From NCBI RefSeq assembly GCF_004341625.1, contig NZ_SLZG01000025.1, positions 1 to 64,000 on the forward strand: a stretch of 64,000 nt of DNA, in the 5' to 3' direction. Source of the DNA: Rhizobium sp. BK376 (GTDB taxonomy: Bacteria > Pseudomonadota > Alphaproteobacteria > Rhizobiales > Rhizobiaceae). Below the pieces are notes generated by a model. That model was not told the origin of the DNA, ran no database searches, and saw only the letters and a list, made by a program, of their open reading frames with translations. This document shows positions 17,411-26,528 of this stretch, in pieces. The translations under genes were made by a program, and so were the position numbers. Every line of letters starts with the position of its first letter. Position 1 is the first letter of the stretch.

Positions 17411-19315
17411 TTATGCCTCGCTAACCGCAGCGCGACCGGAGTCAGCGGCGCTCCCCCGAGCGAAGGCGAGCCGCGGTCGCCGGGACAAGGCGAAAGCATC
17501 ATCAGAGTCCAGCTTAGCGGATCGAGGCCCTAAGTCGAACCGTGAGACAATCCTTCGAAGTGTTGTAACCTCGGCCTTCAAGGATGCACTCGCAGCATTG
17601 CTTTCCTCGACCATTGCTGCGTTTCTCTGGGTGACCTGATCCATGTGATTGACCGCCGTGTTGACCTCTGAGAGCCCGGCAGCCTGCTCTTTCGCGGAGG
17701 TTGCGATCGCATCCATGTGTCGGTTTATTTCGACAACGTTACTTTCGATACTCTTCAATGCCACCCCTGTTTGGCTCACGAGTCTCACCCCTCCCTCGAC
17801 TTCCGTGGTGGAGGTGCGTATCAGGCTCGTGATTTCACGCGCCGCCACCGCCGACCGCTGCGCCAGTTCGCGCACCTCTTGAGCGACAACTGCGAAACCT
17901 TTGCCAGCCTCGCCAGCTCGCGCAGCTTCGACTCCTGCGTTGAGCGCAAGAAGGTTTGTCTGAAATGCGATGTCATCGATGACCCCAATGATGTTGGAGA
18001 TCTGTTGCGATGAGGTTTCGATCTTTTGCATAGCCGTGACTGCGTCGGCGACGATCACGCCGGAACGCGCAGCGCTGTCATTTGTCTTCTGTGCAAGCTT
18101 TCTTGCTTCATTTACCCTATCAGAGGCGTTGACGACATTTGTCGTAATTTCGTCGAGAGCTGCAGCGGTCTGCTCAAGCGAGGCAGCTTGTTGCTCTGTA
18201 CGTTTTGAGAGGTCACCAGCACTGACGCTGATCTCTGTTGTCCCGCTATCGATGGAGCCGGTTGCATCCTGCACGTTAGCGAGTGTTTCTCTTAACTGAG
18301 CGACGGCAGCATTATAGTCGGCTCGCAGACTTTCGAAATCGTCAGCGAACGGTTCGGCGAGCTGAAAGGTCAGATCCCCCGTTGCGAGCCGCTGCAGGCC
18401 TTCAGCCAGTTGAGCGGTTGCCACCTGCATCTCTTCTGAGCGTGCGCGTTCGATTGTCGCATTGGCTTCACGCTCCTTCTCGTTCTTGTCTCGCAACAAC
18501 TGGGCTTCGTCCTCAAGTTGGCGGGCGCGAATACCATTGTCCTTGAAAATCCGCACAGCCTTCGCCATGCTCCCGACCTCGTCTCTCCGCTCCGCGTTCA
18601 TAACGGGCGCAGCCAAATCACCGTTCGCGAGTTGCACCATCGTTGCGGCAAGTAGTTTGATCGGTTGGACAAGTGAGGATCTGGCTGCAAATATCGCAAG
18701 GGTCATCACCACGACGAGGCCTGCGATGATGATGACGAATGTTGCATCGATCGCGTCTTGGGACGCCGCTGAAAGCTCAAGATTTCTGGTCTCCACCATG
18801 TCGCTAAGACGCTGGGCTGCGACGCTAATTTCGGCGCTGAGAGACGGAAAGCGTGGTTGGCAATCGCGAAGGAACGTCGCTTGTGAAGCTGCAACGTCGG
18901 ATGCTGCTGTCGCGATCATCGCCGCCTTAACGGTCGCTTGGCAGACACCGTCAAGAACATCAAGACCTCTGGCCTTTAGCCGTGGCAGGGCGGCGTCGTC
19001 GGATGCTGCCGCGATTGCCGTGTCCATTTCGCGCAGAAACCTGTCGTGCGCATCTCTCAATTCCCCGATCGCCTTTGCGTTCAGGTCGTCGTCCGTTAAC
19101 ATCAGCAAGTCGCCGATGGCAGCACGACTGTTCTCAAATGCTTTATCGGCCTTGCCGAGGGCCAGTGCTGCAATCGAATCATGCGTCAGGACTTCCGTAT
19201 AGCTTGAGTTGATCTTCGATATCTGGCTGACCGAGTAAGTGGCGACAAGGATTGTAAAAATACCGAATGCTGCAATGAGCGTAGCGAGCTTTCCGACGAT
19301 GGGTAGGTTGTTCAT
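17411..19315 (-). CDS. Methyl-accepting chemotaxis protein
   Basis: A 634-residue transmembrane chemoreceptor. A first membrane helix (about residues 5-27) precedes a periplasmic four-helix-type sensor domain of about 160 residues. The second helix TFVIIIAGLVVVMTLAIFAA is near 190-210. A HAMP domain and a signalling domain follow, with the hairpin tip IAFQTNLLALNAGVEAARAG and AVVAQEVRELAQRSA. It would control CheA activity in response to an unknown ligand. No CheR-binding pentapeptide is seen at the C-terminus, which ends in AAVSEA. It lies alone, 272 bp downstream of the GGDEF-EAL gene on the same strand. Confidence 0.95.
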   Translation of the reverse strand: MNNLPIVGKLATLIAAFGIFTILVATYSVSQISKINSSYTEVLTHDSIAALALGKADKAFENSRAAIGDLLMLTDDDLNAKAIGELRDAHDRFLREMDTAIAAASDDAALPRLKARGLDVLDGVCQATVKAAMIATAASDVAASQATFLRDCQPRFPSLSAEISVAAQRLSDMVETRNLELSAASQDAIDATFVIIIAGLVVVMTLAIFAARSSLVQPIKLLAATMVQLANGDLAAPVMNAERRDEVGSMAKAVRIFKDNGIRARQLEDEAQLLRDKNEKEREANATIERARSEEMQVATAQLAEGLQRLATGDLTFQLAEPFADDFESLRADYNAAVAQLRETLANVQDATGSIDSGTTEISVSAGDLSKRTEQQAASLEQTAAALDEITTNVVNASDRVNEARKLAQKTNDSAARSGVIVADAVTAMQKIETSSQQISNIIGVIDDIAFQTNLLALNAGVEAARAGEAGKGFAVVAQEVRELAQRSAVAAREITSLIRTSTTEVEGGVRLVSQTGVALKSIESNVVEINRHMDAIATSAKEQAAGLSEVNTAVNHMDQVTQRNAAMVEESNAASASLKAEVTTLRRIVSRFDLGPRSAKLDSDDAFALSRRPRLAFARGSAADSGRAAVSEA

Positions 19316-19587
19316 ATGGTATGCCTCCGCGCCACCGCAGCGGTGGTGTGCTTGATGATTGTGACGACGTGGGACGGACCATCAGCAAATTCATTCTGCC
19401 AGGGATACCGGACGAGGCGGGGAAAACATGTCTCGTTCATTGGTGGAAACGGTCAAGGAAGCCGGACCGATATTCTTCGTGTGAGTAGCTTCACCGGATC
19501 TCTATTCACTATGAAGCGCTAAGAATAGAGAACGGTGAAGTAGTACCTTTATTGAAGACAGATTTACGCTGGCGCTTTAAGTCTGGT

Positions 19588-21180
19588 TCAACGCAGCATA
19601 CGGATGTCAGCAAGTGGTCGGGGATGGTCAAAAAGATATCCCTGCATGTCTCGGCAACCAATACGCGATACCCATTCTTTTTGGGCTTCTGTCTCTATAC
19701 CTTCTACGGTGACAGGCGTTCCTAATGCCGCAAAAAGCTCCATAATGGCTCGGAGTATCTTCTCAGATTGCATTGACGTCCCTATGCGCTGCACGAACGA
19801 GCGGTCGATCTTCACTGTGTCGAAGGGGAAGTTTTGGAGATAGCTGAGTGAAGAAAACCCGGTGCCAAAGTCGTCGAGCGCGATTGCGACGCCAGCCGCT
19901 CGAATTTTCCGCAAGATGTCCATATTTGCATCGCTGTCGTGGAGAAGGACTGACTCGGTAATTTCAAGCACCAGACGGCTTGACGAGAGTCCCGCTGCCG
20001 CTAGGGCCGCCTGCACCGTGGAGGGGAAAGAGCCATCCAGGAACTGCCGTGGCGAAACGTTGACTGAAACTTTTATTGTCTCCGGCCAAGCCACAGCATC
20101 CTGACAAGCCTGGTAAAGCACCCATTCCCCGATTGACGATATGAGCCCGGTTTCTTCAGCCAGCGGCACAAATTCCATCGGCGAAATCAGGCCATGCTCT
20201 GGATGTTTCCATCTTAGCAGCGCTTCGTAGGACGACGCACGTCCGCTTTCGCTGTCTACCAGCGGCTGGTAAAAAACACAAAATTGTCCGAGTATCAGGG
20301 CTTGGCTGAGATCTCTAAGGAGCGCTTGCCTGCGAAGAAAATCCTCCTCCATCAAAGGCTCATAAAGCAGGAAGCAGCTTCCCTGCTCCGATTTGGCTCG
20401 ATAGAGAGCCAAATCAGCCCTCCGCAAAAGGTCGTTCGATGACTTGGTCCCTTCTATCTCCACCACACCTATCGAAACTTCTGGGATCAAGACCACTCCA
20501 TCAATGTCGATCGGTTCGCAAATTGCGGAAATCAGTCGTCGGACAAAAATTCCAAGATCAGCCCCGCCGCTGAATTTTTTAAGAATTACGGCGAATTCGT
20601 CGCCACCAAGACGGCCGACGTTGCCTCCGGACTGAACGACTTGGATCATTCGAGTAGAAACGATCCGCAAGAACGCATCGCCTGTCGCGTGTCCATGAAC
20701 GTCATTGATTTTCTTGAAGTGGTCGAAGTCCAACATCAAGATGGCGCTCCCGGTGAGATCATCACCTTTGCACGCGAGCCAGCGTGTGAGCTCTTCTTCC
20801 AGCGAGCGACGGTTCCCTAAACCTGTGAGGCTGTCGTGATAGGCAAGATGTCGAGCGCGCCCTTCCGCAATGATCCGTCGTTCAATCTCTTGTCGTTGAA
20901 CGACGTACTGCCATGCTCCAAGACCGAGAAGCCCTAAGGTGATCGTCAGTCCAAGATACAGGGACTCATCAAGTTGTACGATTATGTTGTTTGGACTGAC
21001 GCTTTCGCTCTCATCGAGAGCATTGATCGCCCACGCGAGGTAAGTTATCGAAGTTCCGCCCAGCAATACGAGGGCGCGCAGCCAAGACGTTGTTTTCCTG
21101 GCTGCAAAAGAGTGAGCTGTTAGCATTCGACTGACCCAAATAGAAGTCTGCGATCCATGTTGAGCGTTACCGCCGCTCAT
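19588..21180 (-). CDS. GGDEF-EAL cyclic-di-GMP signalling protein
   Basis: A 530-residue membrane protein. Two N-terminal hydrophobic segments (about residues 33-55 and 75-95) precede a diguanylate cyclase domain with RLGGDEFAVIL and a phosphodiesterase domain. The phosphodiesterase domain carries EALLRWKHPEHG, NVSPRQF, EITESVLL and LDDFGTGFSSLSYL. Both active-site sets look intact, so the protein could make or degrade c-di-GMP. No RxxD inhibitory site is visible before the GGDEF motif. There is no large sensory domain, so input is probably via the membrane region or partners. The start may be 21180 or the in-frame ATG 21126; neither has a strong ribosome site. Confidence 0.94.
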   Translation of the reverse strand: MSGGNAQHGSQTSIWVSRMLTAHSFAARKTTSWLRALVLLGGTSITYLAWAINALDESESVSPNNIIVQLDESLYLGLTITLGLLGLGAWQYVVQRQEIERRIIAEGRARHLAYHDSLTGLGNRRSLEEELTRWLACKGDDLTGSAILMLDFDHFKKINDVHGHATGDAFLRIVSTRMIQVVQSGGNVGRLGGDEFAVILKKFSGGADLGIFVRRLISAICEPIDIDGVVLIPEVSIGVVEIEGTKSSNDLLRRADLALYRAKSEQGSCFLLYEPLMEEDFLRRQALLRDLSQALILGQFCVFYQPLVDSESGRASSYEALLRWKHPEHGLISPMEFVPLAEETGLISSIGEWVLYQACQDAVAWPETIKVSVNVSPRQFLDGSFPSTVQAALAAAGLSSSRLVLEITESVLLHDSDANMDILRKIRAAGVAIALDDFGTGFSSLSYLQNFPFDTVKIDRSFVQRIGTSMQSEKILRAIMELFAALGTPVTVEGIETEAQKEWVSRIGCRDMQGYLFDHPRPLADIRMLR

Positions 21181-21198
21181 ATGAACAGTCGCTCAACA

Positions 21199-22026
21199 TC
21201 AGTCGCTGGCGTTCCAGTCGCAGGCGAAAGGCGGATTGACGAACCGCTGGTCCTTTGGCAAGGCCGCGATCAGCGCGAGGTCTTCTTCATCCAGACGTAC
21301 CGACATTGCCTCAAGATTGCTCTTCTGGCTCTCGACCCTGGCTGCCTTTGGAATTGCGATTACACCGTCCTGGCCAAGGAGCCATGCGATGGCAACCTGT
21401 GTCGCCGAGACAGCGTGCTTCCGTCCAATGTTCTCAAGAACTTGGTCGCTTGCTGCCCGTCCCTGGGCCAGCGGTGCGTAGGCCGTCAGTGCAATGCCCT
21501 TAGAGCGCAGATATTGAAGCATCGGTGTTTGCGAGAGGTACGGGTGGTACTCGACCTGGTGGACGGCGATCGGTACCTGGACCTCCTCCACAGCGCGCCG
21601 GATCATCGGCATGTTGAAATTGCAAACGCCGATCGCGCGCGCATAGCCGTGTTCACGAAGTCGCTCCATCGCGGTCAGGGTTGCCGCAATGTCCATGTCT
21701 GCCGATGGCCAGTGCACGAGAAAGAGATCGACATAATCCATCTTCAGCTTTTCGAGGCTTGTAGCAAAGGCTCGCTGCAAAGCTTCCGGCGCCAGTTGAT
21801 CGTGCCAGACCTTGGTTGTGACGAAGAGTTCGCGGCGATGAATACCGGAGCCTGCGATCGCCGTGCCGACCGCCGCCTCATTCTCATACATCGCCGCGGT
21901 ATCAATATGTCGATATCCGAGCGAAAGCGCGCTTTCGACTGCCGGCTGCGCACTAACACCGGGCATCCGGAACGTTCCAAGGCCAAGACGAGGCATCGCC
22001 ACACCTTGAGTTTCGATTGTGTCCAT
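21199..22026 (-). CDS. Aldo/keto reductase, 2,5-diketo-gluconate reductase-like
   Basis: A 275-residue NADPH-dependent reductase close to DkgA/DkgB. The start at 22026 (MDTIETQGVAM) follows AAGGAGAATATCC; the frame remains open far upstream but has no coding character there. Catalytic positions are visible: Asp and Tyr in IDTAAMYENE, Lys in TTKVWH, His in LVHWPS. It is the third gene of a minus-strand unit after a serine hydrolase and an NmrA-like protein. It probably reduces an aldehyde or ketone generated in the same pathway, or acts in general carbonyl detoxification. Confidence 0.9.
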   Translation of the reverse strand: MDTIETQGVAMPRLGLGTFRMPGVSAQPAVESALSLGYRHIDTAAMYENEAAVGTAIAGSGIHRRELFVTTKVWHDQLAPEALQRAFATSLEKLKMDYVDLFLVHWPSADMDIAATLTAMERLREHGYARAIGVCNFNMPMIRRAVEEVQVPIAVHQVEYHPYLSQTPMLQYLRSKGIALTAYAPLAQGRAASDQVLENIGRKHAVSATQVAIAWLLGQDGVIAIPKAARVESQKSNLEAMSVRLDEEDLALIAALPKDQRFVNPPFACDWNASD

Positions 22027-22096
22027 TGGATATTCTCCTTCCACGACAAAGCTGCAGATGCAGGCGGAAAAATCCCCCTGCATCCTGATCGTTCTC

Positions 22097-22978
22097 TTAG
22101 ACTCGATCGTCCGTATTGTACCCGGCGACCAGCGCGTTGATGACCTGCTGTAGCAAGGTGTTTCCCTTTTCCGCGAAGCGACCGGCATCCTTGAACTCGA
22201 TCCAGCTTTCGTTGAAGCCATCGAGCATACGGATGCGTGGCACGGGATTTTTCATCCCCTGAGAGCGGAACAGCTCCTCCCAGGTGTCACGTTTGACAAT
22301 TTCGACCTTGACCGGCCTGTTGAGTGCGACTTCGAACGCATGCGCCAGGTCGTCCGGCGAAACGCGTTGTGCAGCCTCGAGCTCGACAACGCGCTTGCCG
22401 GTCCAGTCCTGCTGGATCAACTCTGATGCCAGGATGCCGATGTCCTTCGTCGCGATCATCGGGAACTTCTTGTCTGCTGGCTGCAGGAAGCTGTAGAGAA
22501 CACCTGTGTCACGCGCCGTGGCGACATCCCAAAGCGCGTTTTCCATGAACCATGCAGGCCGCAGGAAGGTGACGGGAAGATCAAGTTCGTTAAGGGCCTT
22601 TTCCAGCATCGTGCGCTGAGAGAGCAGATTGTCCTCTTTAGCGTCAGCGCCGATCGTCGACAGGCAAAGCACCTTTTTCGGGCGGGCTGCCTTGAGTGCC
22701 GCGACGACACTATCGATTACCCTCTGGGCCTCGGGATAGCCGGGCTCCGGATCGAATTCGGACGGCGGAAGGATGAACACAGCTTCGGTGCCGGTGAAGG
22801 CGGCCGACAGCGCCTTTGCGTCTTCCATTTCTGCTATAGCGATCTCGCAGCCGAGAGCGGCCCAGGGAGTGCCTTTCGCTCGATCGCGAACGATTGCCCG
22901 CACGGGCTTGCCGTTTTCAAGCAGGGTCCGCGCAAGTGCGCCGCCGACTTTTCCGGTGATACCAGTTATTGCGTACAT
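22097..22978 (-). CDS. NmrA/atypical SDR NAD(P)-binding protein
   Basis: A 293-residue Rossmann-fold protein beginning MYAITGITGKVGGALARTLL, which carries the GxxGxxG dinucleotide motif at residues 5-11. RAIVRD follows at the position that selects NADP. The classical YxxxK pair is not apparent, as in NmrA/HSCARG-type and quinone oxidoreductase 2-like relatives. It could be a redox sensor or a reductase. It lies between the serine hydrolase (30 bases away) and the aldo/keto reductase, in the same operon. Confidence 0.85.
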   Translation of the reverse strand: MYAITGITGKVGGALARTLLENGKPVRAIVRDRAKGTPWAALGCEIAIAEMEDAKALSAAFTGTEAVFILPPSEFDPEPGYPEAQRVIDSVVAALKAARPKKVLCLSTIGADAKEDNLLSQRTMLEKALNELDLPVTFLRPAWFMENALWDVATARDTGVLYSFLQPADKKFPMIATKDIGILASELIQQDWTGKRVVELEAAQRVSPDDLAHAFEVALNRPVKVEIVKRDTWEELFRSQGMKNPVPRIRMLDGFNESWIEFKDAGRFAEKGNTLLQQVINALVAGYNTDDRV

Positions 22979-23008
22979 GTCTGATTTTCCATTCAGAAAG
23001 AGGGGAGG

Positions 23009-24292
23009 TTAAGCGAGCCCGTCATAGAGCCCGCGTTCGAAGTCGCCGTAGAGAGCGACCACACGGTCGTCATAGAAGGGGAGAAGCTGGGTAAAGAGCG
23101 ATCCAGTCACTTTGCGAACCGGATCGATCCAGAAGTAGCAGTTGAGCAGACCTGCCCAGGAGACGCTTCCCGCAGAGCGGCCATGTGGGCCGGCTTCGGT
23201 GTTGATGTCGAAGGAATAGCCCCATTTGTGTTTCTGCTCGGGAAACTGGTCAAAGCTGTTGGAGTAGGCGGGCGCCGACGAAATCATCTTGCGAACATTC
23301 AGCTCGCCAATCTGGTTCTGCATCATCATCGCGACCGTCTCAGGCTTCAGGATCTTTGCCCCGTTGAACTTGCCGCCATGCAGAAGGGCCTGAAGCAACA
23401 TCATGTAGTCACGGGGTGTGCTGTATGCACCGCCACCGCCCATGAAGAATTCGGGACGCTGAGGCATTTCGAAGGGCATTGCTTTCAAGCCGCCATCGCT
23501 CTCACGGCTGAAGCATGTCGCGACGCGACGCTTCTGTTCGCTGCTGATCAGGAATCCTGAGTCCTTCATTCCCAGCGGCTGGAAAATATTCTCCCGGAAA
23601 TAGACCTCCAGAGACTGATCGCTGACCGCCTCAACCAGCTTGCCAGTCCAGTCCATGCTGATGCCGTACTGCCAGCGCTCGCCGGGTTCGAACTCGAGCG
23701 GTACATTGAAGGCCGCGTTCTCACAGGTTGCGATATCAGGCAAACCGGTGGCCGTCTCGTAGCGCGGTATCACGTCACTCCAGTTCGCATAGGTGTAACC
23801 GGAGGTGTGGGTCAGCAGGTGATGAACCTTGATCGTATTCTTGGCCGGGCGCAGTTGCGGCTGACCGTTGGCGTCAAACCCCACCAGCACCTTGGGTGCG
23901 GCCAGCTGCGGCAGATATTTCGATGCGTCGTCATCCAACTTGAGCCGGCCCTGCTCGATCAGCTGCATGCATGCCGTTGCGGTGATCGCCTTGGTCATCG
24001 ACAGCAGCCAGAACACCGTGTCGGGCTGCATTGGCGCGCCGGCTTCCGGGTTTGCCTTGCCGAAGAGACCTTCATAGATCATGCCCTTCTGCGTTGCCGC
24101 CATCGCGACAGCGCCAGCAACTGTGCGGTCGCTCACGGCCTTCGACATTGCAGCATCGATGGATTTGAATTTTCCATTCGAGCGGCGCGGGGCTTCGCCG
24201 GCTGCCGCCTGCACGGCTGTCGCCCCGAGATAGGCCGCCGCAGCCGCCATGCTGCCGCGCGTCAGCACGGCTCTTCTCGTCATCTCATTCAT
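23009..24292 (-). CDS. Exported serine hydrolase, class C beta-lactamase / family VIII esterase type
   Basis: A 427-residue protein with a twin-arginine-like signal (MTRRAVLTRGSMAAAAAYLG). The serine motif SMTK is near residue 99, LLTHTSG follows, and the tyrosine position is WQYGIS. This is the beta-lactamase/esterase fold, more often esterase or D-peptidase than antibiotic hydrolase when linked to catabolic genes. ATG 24292 has AAGGTGA upstream; a TTG at 24307 is possible but poorly supported. It is the first gene of a three-gene minus-strand operon divergent from a LysR regulator. Confidence 0.87.
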   Translation of the reverse strand: MNEMTRRAVLTRGSMAAAAAYLGATAVQAAAGEAPRRSNGKFKSIDAAMSKAVSDRTVAGAVAMAATQKGMIYEGLFGKANPEAGAPMQPDTVFWLLSMTKAITATACMQLIEQGRLKLDDDASKYLPQLAAPKVLVGFDANGQPQLRPAKNTIKVHHLLTHTSGYTYANWSDVIPRYETATGLPDIATCENAAFNVPLEFEPGERWQYGISMDWTGKLVEAVSDQSLEVYFRENIFQPLGMKDSGFLISSEQKRRVATCFSRESDGGLKAMPFEMPQRPEFFMGGGGAYSTPRDYMMLLQALLHGGKFNGAKILKPETVAMMMQNQIGELNVRKMISSAPAYSNSFDQFPEQKHKWGYSFDINTEAGPHGRSAGSVSWAGLLNCYFWIDPVRKVTGSLFTQLLPFYDDRVVALYGDFERGLYDGLA

Positions 24293-24464
24293 GATTTTCA
24301 CCTTCAACCCAGACGTATGGCGGGTCTGGTAAACCGCTCGCCTTCTCGAGGCGGACGGAAATTTGCTAACACAGCGATGTGCGTTGCTAAAAGATCATAA
24401 TAGTCATAATCAAAGTGATAAAAAATCACTACCATTCGTGTTCACGGGATGCGAGACCATTTGC

Positions 24465-25379
24465 ATGAGCTTTGATGGACGTCTTCTAACTGGAGTGAGT
24501 GTCTTCCTGGCGGTTGCCGACGCCGGCAATTTCGCCAAGGCCGCTGACGTATTGGGGGTGACGCCTTCCGGTATCAGCCGGGCGATTGGACGACTTGAAA
24601 CGAGAATGGGCGTGCGTCTTTTTGACCGCACTCCTCGTTCCGTCGCCTTGACCGAAGAGGGTCGTCTGTTTCGTCTGCAAGCCTTGCCGCTCGTTGCGGG
24701 TCTCGAAGAAGCGGCCGCGACCGCCGCGGGATCGGCAGCTGCGGTTGCTGGGAGGCTGCGTGTCTCGATCGACCCATGGTTCGCAAGGACGGTGTTGGCG
24801 CCTCAGCTACCTCGCCTTAGCGAACAATATCCCAATCTGAAGATCGATTTGATGACAGCCAATGGTCGTGACGACATGATGAGCGGGTTTGATGTTGCCG
24901 TCCGCTTTGGCTCGACTAACGCCGGCTCGCTGATAGCGAGAAAGCTTCTGGACGTCCGCGTCGTCACCTGCGCGGCACCGTCATATCTTGAGAAGTTTGG
25001 CGTTCCGGCGCGACCCGAAGAGATAGCCAATCATGAAGCGATCCTGTTTCGAGACCCCGAGACTGGCCGAGCTTTCCCATGGGAATTTCACCGCGGCGAC
25101 GAAATCGTCAGGGCGAAAGTCGAGGGTCGGATTGTTTTTGACGACCCGTCTGCCGCCGTCGCGGCCTGTGTCGCCGGTCAAGGGATCTTTCAAAGCCTCG
25201 AAATCGGCCTTGAATCATGGTTGCAAACGGGTCATCTCAGACAGATCCTAAAAGACTGGCCGGATGAACGTTACCCGCTTTATGCTTACCATCCGGCGCG
25301 CCATCTGCCTCCGGCAAAGGTTCGAGCGTTCCTCGATTTTGTCCAGCAGATTACAAGGGAGAAGGCGCGTCGGAGCTGA
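24465..25379 (+). CDS. LysR-type transcriptional regulator
   Basis: A 304-residue regulator starting MSFDGRLLTGVSVFLAVADAG. The N-terminal winged HTH includes FAKAADVLGVTPSGISRAIG, followed by a periplasmic-binding-like effector domain with VVTCAAPSYLEKFG. ATG 24465 fits the family start better than the upstream frame extension to 24363. It is divergent from the serine hydrolase-NmrA-aldo/keto reductase operon, and the 172-bp gap would hold both promoters. It resembles the CrgA/AaeR-like subgroup that controls small neighbouring oxidoreductase operons. Confidence 0.92.
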   Translation: MSFDGRLLTGVSVFLAVADAGNFAKAADVLGVTPSGISRAIGRLETRMGVRLFDRTPRSVALTEEGRLFRLQALPLVAGLEEAAATAAGSAAAVAGRLRVSIDPWFARTVLAPQLPRLSEQYPNLKIDLMTANGRDDMMSGFDVAVRFGSTNAGSLIARKLLDVRVVTCAAPSYLEKFGVPARPEEIANHEAILFRDPETGRAFPWEFHRGDEIVRAKVEGRIVFDDPSAAVAACVAGQGIFQSLEIGLESWLQTGHLRQILKDWPDERYPLYAYHPARHLPPAKVRAFLDFVQQITREKARRS

Positions 25380-25456
25380 CGATAGAGGACATTGGACGGC
25401 TGCGTGGTTTCGATCCGTCTGTCACCGAACCGAACGACGCAACTTTGAGAATCGAG

Positions 25457-26449
25457 TCAACTGCTGTTTCTGAGTGTCAGGGATCCCGTGAGCATTCGGG
25501 TGATGCCGTCATCGGTCGGCTTGATGTTTGGATCATCAATGAGGCTCAGAGCCTCCTGTACCATGAGTTCCACCGGCTGCCTCACCGTCGTCAGCCTGTA
25601 AGCGTTCCATGAGGCCATGGGAATGTCATCGAAGCCGACCACAGCAAGATCGTCTGGAACCCGAATGCCTCGTTCGCGAGCAACGTCGATCAAGGCAAGC
25701 GCCATGATGTCGTTGCAGCAGAAAATTGCGCCCGGAGGGTCATTCATGGAGAGTAAGGCCTGTCCGGCTCGGTAGCCACCAGGATATTCGAAGTCGCCCA
25801 GGGCCTGGGCGTGGATTCTCACCCCTGCTTCGGCAAGGACCTCACGAAATCCCCGTGCCCGCTCCGCATGCGTTGATGTATTGGCAACCCCGCCGATAAA
25901 TCCAATCTTGCGATGACCGCGCTCTAGCAAAAGTCGGCCGACATCTCGTCCCCCTTGATAGTTGTCGCAAGCAACCGCGTTAATTCGAATGTCTCTTTGT
26001 ACCCGGTTGAGGAGGACCACTTTGATCTGATGTTGGCGGCAAGCTCGTGCCATCTTTGAGGTGAGCTGTGCCGAGGTCACGATGACCGCCGATGGTCGCG
26101 ACGCCAAAATTTGATCTGTAGCTGCGTCAACATCGGAGTTGGCGGGAAGGGCATAGACCACGAGCTGCCGGCCGCTCTCTTGAACCCGCCGTGCCAGAAG
26201 ATCCAATACGGTGGGGTAGAAGGGATTCAACAGGTCGCCTGCGACAAGGGTTATTGTCCCCTCTGCGATGATCTCAGCAGTTCTTCGGGCAGGGCTGACG
26301 TACCCGATAGCTTCTGCCGCAGCCAATATCCGCTTCCGCTTTTGATGGTCGATCGGCGCATTTGGGCTGAAGGCGCGTGAGACAGCTGAAATCGAGACGC
26401 CGGCAGCATGGGCCACTTGCTTGGCGGTAGGCTTGTTGGTCAGCGGCAT
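25457..26449 (-). CDS. LacI-family transcriptional regulator
   Basis: A 330-residue repressor. The N-terminal LacI HTH is TAKQVAHAAGVSISAVSRAF with the following hinge region, and the C-terminal sugar-binding-like domain includes AVVGFDDIPMASW. Divergent from the dehydrogenase operon with only 79 bp between them, so it very likely represses that operon and itself. A spaced inverted pair TTTTCA/TGAAAA just upstream of its start (about 26455-26477) is a weak operator candidate. Confidence 0.92.
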   Translation of the reverse strand: MPLTNKPTAKQVAHAAGVSISAVSRAFSPNAPIDHQKRKRILAAAEAIGYVSPARRTAEIIAEGTITLVAGDLLNPFYPTVLDLLARRVQESGRQLVVYALPANSDVDAATDQILASRPSAVIVTSAQLTSKMARACRQHQIKVVLLNRVQRDIRINAVACDNYQGGRDVGRLLLERGHRKIGFIGGVANTSTHAERARGFREVLAEAGVRIHAQALGDFEYPGGYRAGQALLSMNDPPGAIFCCNDIMALALIDVARERGIRVPDDLAVVGFDDIPMASWNAYRLTTVRQPVELMVQEALSLIDDPNIKPTDDGITRMLTGSLTLRNSS

Positions 26450-26528
26450 TGAAAATTTTTCACTTTCTCGATGAAAACTTGCAATGAACTTTTAGCACCG
26501 TAATCTCTGTGCCGGAAGGGAGAACATT